A stretch of DNA of 7,788 nt from Rhodospirillales bacterium (GTDB lineage Bacteria; Pseudomonadota; Alphaproteobacteria; Rhodospirillales; Casp-alpha2). Location: NCBI GenBank assembly GCA_016187325.1, contig JACPJY010000326.1, positions 1-7,788 of the forward strand, written 5' to 3'. Below the pieces are notes generated by a model that had not been told where the DNA came from, searched no databases, and worked only from the letters and a program-made list of their open reading frames with translations. Numbering within the stretch: the first letter of the stretch is position 1; each line of letters begins with the position of its first letter. Shown here in pieces: positions 1-5,326 of the stretch. A program made the translations under genes and the position numbers.

Positions 1-2
1 AC

Positions 3-422
3 TGCGATTACGTCATCCGGTTCGAGGGCAAGAGCCCGGTCGAGGGCCAGCTGTTCGAGATCGCCGATTACGATGTCTCCTGGGACTGCCTGCTCGACGG
101 CCACAAGATCGGGTTCCGCACGCCGATGTTCATCACCGAGGCACCGTTCCAGCTCAACCAGAAGCGGGTGTTCCAGATCAACGTCGACGTGCTCGACCTC
201 TACGGCGGCAATGAGGACATCCTTTCGACCATCATGCTCTTCGACCAGGACAAGAATCGCGTCATCTTCGATAGCGTGACGCTGCAAAAATACGGCCGCG
301 TGCCGCCGGCCAAGGAGGCGCCCGCGAAGACCGTCGCCGAGGCGCTCGATGCCGGCGCCCGGATCGCGGTGTCGGCGTGGAACAAGTCGGCGTGGAGCGA
401 TCTGATCAAGAACCTGAAGTAA
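3..422 (+). CDS. 3' part of an unrecognised protein gene (5' end outside window)
   Basis: The reading frame is open from the left edge and ends at TAA 420-422, giving at least 139 residues. An internal ATG at 126 exists, but protein-like sequence continues upstream of it (CDYVIRFEGKSPVEGQLFEI, then a segment with DYDVSWDCLLDG), so the true start probably lies outside the window. The visible part looks like a soluble, mostly beta-strand domain with alternating hydrophobic and polar residues (VFQINVDVLDLYGG, STIMLFDQDKNRVIFDSV). A proline/alanine-rich linker (VPPAKEAPAK) follows, then an amphipathic C-terminal helix rich in Ala, Trp and Lys ending SDLIKNLK. No signal peptide, membrane segment or catalytic motif is visible in this part. 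I do not recognise the family. Codon use matches the neighbouring genes, so there is no sign of recent transfer. It is separated from the porin gene by a promoter-bearing gap, so the two need not be co-transcribed. Confidence 0.75.
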   Translation, partial: CDYVIRFEGKSPVEGQLFEIADYDVSWDCLLDGHKIGFRTPMFITEAPFQLNQKRVFQINVDVLDLYGGNEDILSTIMLFDQDKNRVIFDSVTLQKYGRVPPAKEAPAKTVAEALDAGARIAVSAWNKSAWSDLIKNLK

Positions 423-457
423 CGAAAGCCGCGACGGAAACCCAAGAAGCGCGAGAG

Positions 458-472
458 CGGCCCCCCGGGCCG
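458..472 (+). terminator. Possible weak terminator hairpin after the partial gene
   Basis: CGGCCC (458-463) pairs with GGGCCG (467-472) around a three-base CCC loop, 36 bases after the stop codon of the left-hand gene. No T-run follows, so this would be an inefficient intrinsic terminator, or simply GC-rich sequence. Position is the main argument for it. Confidence 0.25.
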
Positions 473-495
473 GCAAGCGCCCACGGCAGCAAACC

Positions 496-548
496 GGTTG
501 ATTAAAAATTGACCACGGCCTTTGTTTGTGGTTATTAATTAATCACCC
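496..548. repeat. AT-rich imperfect inverted repeat
   Basis: Arms 496-516 and 528-548 match at 16 of 21 positions when one is reverse-complemented, with an 11-base spacer (517-527). The right arm contains a perfect 10-base palindrome, ATTAATTAAT (534-543). The AT content stands out sharply from the GC-rich surroundings. The repeat covers the candidate porin promoter, so it may be an operator or bent upstream DNA. No known regulator site is recognised in it. Confidence 0.5.
509..538 (+). promoter_or_regulatory. Candidate sigma-70-type promoter for the porin gene
   Basis: TTGACC (509-514) matches the -35 consensus at five of six positions. An 18-base spacer leads to TATTAA (533-538), four of six against TATAAT; TTATTA one base earlier is an alternative with a 17-base spacer. 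This would start transcription near 545 and give a leader of about 190 bases before the porin ATG. It is the only AT-rich stretch in the gap. Confidence 0.45.
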
Positions 549-737
549 AAAGGGGGAAAAGCCCTCTGCCGCGAATCGGCCCAACGATGGGTGTCGCAGA
601 GTTTTTCCTTTAAAAACAACGATGTTATCGGGAACCCGGATGAGTCCATGGGACTGGTCCGGTTCTTGCTCATTCCTGCGGTAAGCCCCGCTTGCAGGGA
701 AACCGCGGGTTAAGGAAAAAAAGGAAGGATTTGGAAC
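545..737 (+). promoter_or_regulatory. Long structured 5' leader of the porin gene
   Basis: If the promoter at 509-538 is used, this untranslated leader is about 190 bases long and rich in potential hairpins. CTCTGC (564-569) pairs with GCAGAG (596-601), enclosing CCCA/TGGG (580-583 with 588-591), and TTTTT (602-606) follows directly: the layout of an intrinsic terminator or attenuator. An alternative hairpin, AGGG (551-554) with CCCT (562-565), would occupy the first bases of that stem. A second hairpin has outer arms 632-640 and 658-665 (eight pairs with one bulged C) and an inner stem AGTCC/GGACT (643-647 with 651-655). CCCGC (687-691) can pair with GCGGG (705-709) just before the ribosome-binding site. 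I do not recognise a known riboswitch family, and no convincing open reading frame lies here. Confidence 0.4.
721..728 (+). promoter_or_regulatory. Ribosome-binding site of the porin gene
   Basis: AAGGAAGG lies nine bases before the ATG at 738. It is a strong purine-rich Shine-Dalgarno sequence and supports that start. Confidence 0.7.
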
Positions 738-1511
738 ATGGCCAATTGCAAAACATGGGTAGCGATATGGGTTGCGTTTTTGGTTGCCGCCGCCCTCGGC
801 GTGGCGCCGGCGCTCGCCCAGGAGGAGAAGAAACAACTGCTTCCGGGCAACTTCTCGGCCAACGTCGGGCTGTTCTCGGATTACACGTTCCGCGGCATAT
901 CGCAGACCCGCGAACGGCCGGCGATCCAGGGCGGCCTCGACTGGTCTATGGCCACCGGCTTCAAGGACATTGGAGTCTACCTCGGCGCCTGGGGGTCGAA
1001 CGTCAAGTTCAGCGACGGCGGCGAAGCGACCGCCGAGTTGGATTGGTACGGCGGCCTCACCAGCAAGGTCGGGCCGGTCGACGTCAAGGTCGGCGCGATC
1101 TATTACCACTACCCCGGCGCCAACGAAAATCTCAATTACAACTACGTCGAAGGCATGATCGGTTTTGGCTACGCGATCAACGACGCGATCTCGGTCGGCC
1201 TCACTTACAACGGCACGCCTGATAACTTCGGCGACAGCGGCCACGCCCATTACTTCAACGGCTCGGTCAGCTACAAGGTTCCGGTCAAGGCGGTCAACCT
1301 GACGCTGTTCGGCAACGTCGGCCGTTACATGATCGACGATTCGACCCGGTTCGGTGCGCCCAGCTATTGGGACTGGAAAGTCGGCGCGTCCCTGGCGGTG
1401 ACCCCGAACATTGCGGTGCAGGCGTTCTACACCGACACCGACATCAACGAGACCACCTGTCCCGAAAACTGCGATCCGCGCGGCCAGATAGCAGTGACGG
1501 CGTCGTTCTAG
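738..1511 (+). CDS. TorF-family putative porin (Gcw_chp family outer-membrane protein)
   Basis: This 257-residue protein is predicted to be a small outer-membrane beta-barrel of the TorF/Gcw_chp family (TIGR02001-like), common in Proteobacteria and poorly characterised. Residues 1-27 form a signal peptide: a Lys near the start, a hydrophobic core, then ALA before Gln28. The mature protein opens with the family hallmark VGLFSDYTFRGISQT (43-57). Alternating strand-like segments rich in Tyr, Gly and Asn follow (YLGAWGSNVKF, LDWYGGLTSKVG, AIYYHYPGANENLNYNY), and the protein ends in the C-terminal Phe typical of barrels recognised by the BAM machinery. A CPENC motif (Cys241, Cys245) lies near the last turn and could form a periplasmic disulfide. 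Length is normal for the family. The start is supported by AAGGAAGG nine bases upstream. The gene looks monocistronic, with its own promoter candidate and terminator. Family assignment is firm from the motif; transport activity and substrate are unknown. Confidence 0.9.
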   Translation: MANCKTWVAIWVAFLVAAALGVAPALAQEEKKQLLPGNFSANVGLFSDYTFRGISQTRERPAIQGGLDWSMATGFKDIGVYLGAWGSNVKFSDGGEATAELDWYGGLTSKVGPVDVKVGAIYYHYPGANENLNYNYVEGMIGFGYAINDAISVGLTYNGTPDNFGDSGHAHYFNGSVSYKVPVKAVNLTLFGNVGRYMIDDSTRFGAPSYWDWKVGASLAVTPNIAVQAFYTDTDINETTCPENCDPRGQIAVTASF

Positions 1512-1544
1512 GGATCGTTCCAGGAGCAATCACGAAACACTTGA

Positions 1545-1576
1545 GGGGCGGCCCCACCGGGTCGCCCCTTCGCTTT
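1545..1576 (+). terminator. Rho-independent terminator of the porin gene
   Basis: GGGGCG-G-CCC (1545-1554) pairs with GGG-T-CGCCCC (1559-1568) as a ten-pair stem including one G-U, closed by a CACC tetraloop and followed by TTCGCTTT. It lies 33 bases past the porin stop. On the minus strand the stem keeps nine pairs with one A-C mismatch and no good T-run, so it is a weaker candidate for ending the convergent liv operon. Confidence 0.75.
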
Positions 1577-1607
1577 CCGGGAGCGCGCGTCGCCTCGTCG
1601 GCGCCGC

Positions 1608-2357
1608 TCAGCGGCCCTGGCCGAAGTAGGCGGCGTGCACTTCCTGGGTGCGGCCGAGCTCCCCGGGCGTGCCGGCGGCGACGACGCGGCCCTTTCTGAG
1701 CACGTAGCCGTAGTCGGCGATGGCCAGCGTCTGGCGTACGTTCTGCTCGACCAGGAACACGGTGATGCCGTCGCCGTTGATGCGGCGGATGATGTTGAAG
1801 TTTTCCTTGACCAGGATCGGCGCCAGCCCCAGCGACGGCTCGTCGACGATCAACAGCTTCGGCGCGCTCATCAGGCCGCGGCCGATGGACACCATCGCCT
1901 GCTCGCCGCCGGAGAGGGTGCCGGCGATCTGCGCCTGGCGCTCCTTGAGGCGCGGGAAGGTGCCGTAGACCTTCTCCAGGCGCCGGGCGACCACGTCAGG
2001 GTTGGGCTCCTGGTAGGCGCCGAGGCGCAAATTCTCCTCCACCGTCAGCTTCGGGAACACCTGCCGGCCTTCCGGGATGCAGGCGATGCCGGCGGCGACG
2101 ATGCGATGGGTGGGCAGCCCGGTGAGATCAACCCCGTCGAAGCGGATGCGGCCGCGGTTGGGCCGGGTCAGCCCGAGCACCGAGCGGATCAACGTCGTCT
2201 TGCCAGAGCCGTTGGAGCCGAGGAGACAGGTGATCTTGCCTGGCTGGGCCTCGAGCGTCACGTCTTCAAGCACGTCGGCCTTGTCGTAGGCGGTGTAGAC
2301 GCCCTCCACGGCCAGTCCGCCGGTTGCCGTTGTCGCGGTTGTCTCAGCGGCACTCAT
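1608..2357 (-). CDS. livF: LivF-type ABC transporter ATP-binding protein
   Basis: This 249-residue cytoplasmic ATPase is one of the two energising subunits of the HAAT-type importer encoded by this cluster. Walker A is GSNGSGKT (47-54), the Q-loop region is CIPEGRQVFPKLTVEENL (93-110), the signature is LSGGEQ (148-153), Walker B is LLIVDEPS (168-175), and the D-loop region is SLGLAP. The switch position reads VEQN, with Gln205 in place of the usual His, and the Q-loop has the PEGR form; both are normal for LivF proteins. Length is typical, with a short Thr/Ala-rich N-terminal extension. The ATG overlaps the TGA of the LivG-type gene as ATGA, implying translational coupling. GGGGAT just upstream can act as the ribosome-binding site. 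It is the last gene of the operon, facing the porin gene. LivF identity is clear at family level; the transported substrate is not known. Confidence 0.93.
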   Translation of the reverse strand: MSAAETTATTATGGLAVEGVYTAYDKADVLEDVTLEAQPGKITCLLGSNGSGKTTLIRSVLGLTRPNRGRIRFDGVDLTGLPTHRIVAAGIACIPEGRQVFPKLTVEENLRLGAYQEPNPDVVARRLEKVYGTFPRLKERQAQIAGTLSGGEQAMVSIGRGLMSAPKLLIVDEPSLGLAPILVKENFNIIRRINGDGITVFLVEQNVRQTLAIADYGYVLRKGRVVAAGTPGELGRTQEVHAAYFGQGR

Positions 2358-3154
2358 TCGATCCCCAGATAAGCTTCCTGCACCAGCCGGTCGCGGGCGA
2401 TTTCCTGGTAGGCGCCTTCGCTGATCTTCTGGCCGAAGTTGAGCACTACGCAGCGCTCGGTAATGCGCTCGATGACGCCCATTTCGTGCTCGATGATCAC
2501 GATAGTCAGGCCCTGGAATCGGTCCTTGACCTCGAGGATGTCATCCATCAGCTCCGTCGTCTCCTCCTGCGTCATGCCGGCAGACGGCTCATCCAGCAAC
2601 AGCAACTTCGGCCGGCTGACCAGCGCCCGACAGATCTCGATGCGGCGGCGGTCGATCATCGGGAAGCCGCCGATGGCCTCGAACATGCGATCCGCAAGCG
2701 GCGCGTCGAACACCTGCACCAGCTCGCGGGCTTCTTCGAAGCTCTCCTCGAACTGGCGGCGGAAGGCGTCACGGCGGGCGAGATTGAACCACAGCCCCTG
2801 GTTCAGCCGCTTGTGGTTGCCGATCATGATGTTGTCGAAGATGCTGAGCGCCAGCGACAGCCGCGAGCGCTGGAAGGTGCGCGAGATGCCGGCGCGGTAG
2901 ACCGCCTGGGTCGAAAGATTGGTGATGTCCTGACCGTCGAACACGACGCGGCCGGCGGACACAGGATAGATGCCGGTCGTCACGTTGAAGAACGTCGTCT
3001 TGCCTGACCCGTTGGGGCCGATCAGGCCGAGGATCTGGTTCGCAAACACCTGCAAATCGAGCTTGTCCAAGGCGACGACGCCGCCGAACAGCTTCGAGAG
3101 CCCGGTTGCCGCGAGCAGCGGCGTGGCGCCATTGTTGTTGGACGTCGCGCTCAT
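2354..3154 (-). CDS. livG: LivG-type ABC transporter ATP-binding protein with degenerate signature motif
   Basis: This 266-residue cytoplasmic ATPase pairs with the LivF-type subunit. Walker A is GPNGSGKT (46-53), the Q-loop is RTFQ (92-95), Walker B is LLLLDEP (184-190), and the switch His is H223 in IIEHEMG. The C-terminus (QEAYLGIE) is typical of LivG. The odd part is the ABC signature: where LivG proteins have LSYGQQRRLEIARAL or close variants, this one reads FPMIDRRRIEICRAL (164-178). The Ser and the conserved last Gly are replaced, while the following RRxEIxRAL helix is intact and in frame. I chose the ATG at 3154 because it overlaps the LivM-type stop as ATGA and gives a normal N-terminus; the frame stays open further upstream, but that is antisense-like, arginine-rich read-through inside the livM gene. 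The stop overlaps the LivF-type start by four bases. Confidence 0.9.
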   Translation of the reverse strand: MSATSNNNGATPLLAATGLSKLFGGVVALDKLDLQVFANQILGLIGPNGSGKTTFFNVTTGIYPVSAGRVVFDGQDITNLSTQAVYRAGISRTFQRSRLSLALSIFDNIMIGNHKRLNQGLWFNLARRDAFRRQFEESFEEARELVQVFDAPLADRMFEAIGGFPMIDRRRIEICRALVSRPKLLLLDEPSAGMTQEETTELMDDILEVKDRFQGLTIVIIEHEMGVIERITERCVVLNFGQKISEGAYQEIARDRLVQEAYLGIE

Positions 3155-4311
3155 TTTGCCCGCCAACCGGGGAAGTAGGTGCGGAGCGACCGTGGCAGCA
3201 AGCCCTCGGGCCGGAACAGCAGGATCAGGATCACCATCGCCGCGAACAGCAGGAAACGGTATTCCTGGATCGCTTGCAGCTTCTCCGGCACCACAATCAG
3301 GATTGCGGTCGCCACTACCAGCCCCCACGGGTTGCCGATCCCGCCCAAGAGCACGATCGACACCAGGATCAGCGAATCGCCGAAGGTGAAGTTGGTCGGC
3401 GCGATGAAGCCGAGCATCATGGCGAACAACGCGCCAGCCAGCCCGATCAGGAAGTTGCCGAGCGTGAACGCGGTGATCTTCCAGCGTGTGATGTTGAGCC
3501 CGAAGCAGGCGGCGGCCGTCTCGTCGAGCCGCACGGCGTCCAGGTTGAGCCCGATCCAGGAGCGTTCGACCCGGCGCACGAAGGTGAAGGCGAGCGCCAG
3601 CAGCACCAGGCCGAGCACGATGTAGTTGACGTAGAACGACACTTCGATGCCGCCGATGTCGATGTTGCTGTTGAACTTCCACCCCAGCACGTTCATGCCC
3701 TTGACGCGCAGGCCCTGCGGGCCGCCAAGCGCGTCGTTGACTTCGAGGAAAATCTTGAACAGCAGCCCGAAGGCGATGGTGATGACTGCCGAATAGTGGC
3801 TGTAGGTGCGCAGCACCGGCAGGATCAGGATCGAGCCGATGGCCGCCGCCATGGCGCCGCCGGCGAACAGGATCAGCAGGTGCGGCACCGCGGTGTGTAC
3901 GGTCATCACCGCCGCGGTGTAGCAGCCGATGCCGAAGAATGCGGCGCCGGCGAAATTGAGCACACCCGAATAGCCGAACTGCAAATTCAGCCCCAGGCAG
4001 GCAATGAAATAGATGATCACGGTGGCCACCAACAGCAGCACGAAGGCGTCGCCGTGGAAGAACGCCGTCACTGCGAGAGTGCCGGCAACGACGAGCGCGT
4101 TCAGGAGGCCGTCGCGCTCGCCCAGGAACCGCCCCAGCCGTGCCACCACGCCGAAGCGCGCCGCGACCGCGACTGCGGCGATACCGGCGGCGAGCAGGCC
4201 TGCGATCTCGAGCTGGGATTCGACGCCGAGCAGCAGGATCACGTAGAGGACGACCACGATGGCGGCGCCGATAGTCCACGCCAGCGACCGGGGGTCCTGG
4301 GGCGCGGTCAT
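3151..4311 (-). CDS. livM: LivM-type ABC transporter permease
   Basis: This 386-residue inner-membrane protein is one of the two channel-forming subunits. The family core starts near residue 88: VIIYFIACLGLNLQFGYSGV, then LNFAGAAFFGIGCYTAA, the standard LivM second and third membrane segments. The cytoplasmic coupling region is around 256-296 (ETAAACFGLNITRWKITAF), followed by GLAGALFA and the conserved LLGGIGNPWG (321-330). It ends with the usual FRPEGLLP and a short basic tail. About 85 residues precede the core and contain two to three extra hydrophobic segments separated by a basic stretch, a common variant of LivM. The ATG lies only three bases after the LivH-type stop, with no strong Shine-Dalgarno sequence, so coupled translation is likely. 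Family call is firm; substrate unknown. Confidence 0.93.
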   Translation of the reverse strand: MTAPQDPRSLAWTIGAAIVVVLYVILLLGVESQLEIAGLLAAGIAAVAVAARFGVVARLGRFLGERDGLLNALVVAGTLAVTAFFHGDAFVLLLVATVIIYFIACLGLNLQFGYSGVLNFAGAAFFGIGCYTAAVMTVHTAVPHLLILFAGGAMAAAIGSILILPVLRTYSHYSAVITIAFGLLFKIFLEVNDALGGPQGLRVKGMNVLGWKFNSNIDIGGIEVSFYVNYIVLGLVLLALAFTFVRRVERSWIGLNLDAVRLDETAAACFGLNITRWKITAFTLGNFLIGLAGALFAMMLGFIAPTNFTFGDSLILVSIVLLGGIGNPWGLVVATAILIVVPEKLQAIQEYRFLLFAAMVILILLFRPEGLLPRSLRTYFPGWRAK

Positions 4312-4314
4312 CGC

Positions 4315-5235
4315 TCAGACCCGCTGGCTGATCTTTTCGCTGATCAGCCCGGTCGGCCGCCACGCCATGATCAGGATGACAACGGCGAAGGCAAACACGT
4401 CCTTATAGGCGCTGGCGAACGGCATCGCCAACACACCGATCGTCTGCAGGGCGGAGAACAGGAAGCCGCCGAGGATAGCACCGTAGATGTTGCCAAGGCC
4501 GCCAACGATCGCCGCCGAGAACCCGATGACGCCGAGCAACAGCCCCATGGCGAAGTTGACCTCGCTGTAATACAAGCCGTGCAGGACGCCGGCGAACGCG
4601 GCCAGTCCCGAGCCGATGGCGAACGTCGCCAGCACGATCAGGGTGTAGTTAATGCCCATCGTTTTGGCGGTGTCCTCGTCTTGGGCGACGGCGCGGATGG
4701 CGAGGCCGAGCTTGGTGCGGTTGATCAGGAGATGGATGCCGACGATCAACAGGAGCCCGGTCGTCAGCACGAGCAGGCTGTCGATTCTGAGCGTGAAGTG
4801 GCCGAAGCTGTAGGCATCGGTCGGCAGCAGCGATGGGAAACGCTGCGGGTTGGCACCCTGCGGGTAGAACAGCCGCACGCCCTCGTGCAGCGCGGTGCCG
4901 AGCATCAGCGTGATCAAGAGCGTGTTGAGCGGCGGCGCACCCTTCAGCGGCAGCACCAGCGTGCGCGCGATCACCGCGCCAAGGGCCGCCATGGTCGTGA
5001 CGGCCACCAGGGTGGCGCCGGCAAGCTGGATCCACGGGCTGTCGACGCCGATGCCGGCCAGCCCGAGGATGGTGGCGAGCGCGGCGAACGCGCCTACCGT
5101 CAGCACGTCGCCGTGGGCGAAGTTGATGATGTCCATGACGCCGAAGAACAGCGTGAAGCCGACGGCGACCAGCGCGTACATCATGCCGAGCATCAGGCCG
5201 TTCATGACGTATTGGCCGAGCAGTCCGACATCCAT
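4315..5235 (-). CDS. livH: LivH-type ABC transporter permease
   Basis: This 306-residue inner-membrane protein is the partner of the LivM-type permease. It shows the LivH N-terminal pattern MNGLMLGMMYALVAVGFTLF followed by FGVMDIINFAHGD (about 31-43). The cytoplasmic coupling loop is GLAIRAVAQDEDTAKTMGIN (177-196). Next come the Gly/Ala-rich segment GSGLAAFAGVL (208-218), the conserved AAIVGGLGNIYGAILGG (241-257) and the terminal AWRPTGL (291-297). Hydrophobic segments account for about eight membrane spans, and length is typical. The ATG at 5235 begins at the canonical short LivH N-terminus; its ribosome-binding site is weak. It is separated from the binding-protein gene by 91 bases containing a strong GC hairpin, and from livM by three bases. 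Confidence 0.93.
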   Translation of the reverse strand: MDVGLLGQYVMNGLMLGMMYALVAVGFTLFFGVMDIINFAHGDVLTVGAFAALATILGLAGIGVDSPWIQLAGATLVAVTTMAALGAVIARTLVLPLKGAPPLNTLLITLMLGTALHEGVRLFYPQGANPQRFPSLLPTDAYSFGHFTLRIDSLLVLTTGLLLIVGIHLLINRTKLGLAIRAVAQDEDTAKTMGINYTLIVLATFAIGSGLAAFAGVLHGLYYSEVNFAMGLLLGVIGFSAAIVGGLGNIYGAILGGFLFSALQTIGVLAMPFASAYKDVFAFAVVILIMAWRPTGLISEKISQRV

Positions 5236-5282
5236 GGCGGGGATCCCAGATCGAAAAAAGCGGCAACCACGGTAGCGGAAAG

Positions 5283-5307
5283 GCGGCCGGGCGCGAGGCC
5301 CGGCCGC
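5283..5307 (-). terminator. Strong intergenic hairpin between binding-protein and permease genes
   Basis: A perfect ten-base inverted repeat, GCGGCCGGGC (5283-5292) and GCCCGGCCGC (5298-5307), encloses a five-base loop in the 91-base gap. In the minus-strand transcript it is followed by CTTTCC, with a run of six T further on (5254-5259). It probably acts as a partial terminator and/or a 3' stabiliser of the binding-protein message, lowering expression of the downstream permease genes. A full stop is unlikely because the permease genes have no obvious promoter of their own. Confidence 0.6.
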
Positions 5308-5326
5308 TCCGCAACCGTGCCGGCGG

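Noticed and set aside
534..543. ATTAATTAAT palindrome as a CtrA or other named regulator site
   Set aside because: The TTAA units lack the seven-base spacing of a CtrA box and no other known operator fits, so only a generic inverted repeat is claimed.
423..737. Riboswitch, tRNA or small protein gene in the gap before the porin
   Set aside because: No conserved riboswitch core, tRNA fold or ORF with a ribosome-binding site is visible; only unassigned hairpins are supported.
543..1529. 328-codon minus-strand open frame over the porin gene
   Set aside because: It is antisense to a clear TorF-family gene with signal peptide and terminator; the translation is Arg/Val/Asp-rich and unlike any family I know.
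3155..4363. Upstream in-frame extension of the LivG-type protein (669 residues in all)
   Set aside because: The extra part is arginine/proline-rich read-through in a wrong frame of the livM gene; the ATG at 3154 has the normal LivG N-terminus and an ATGA overlap.
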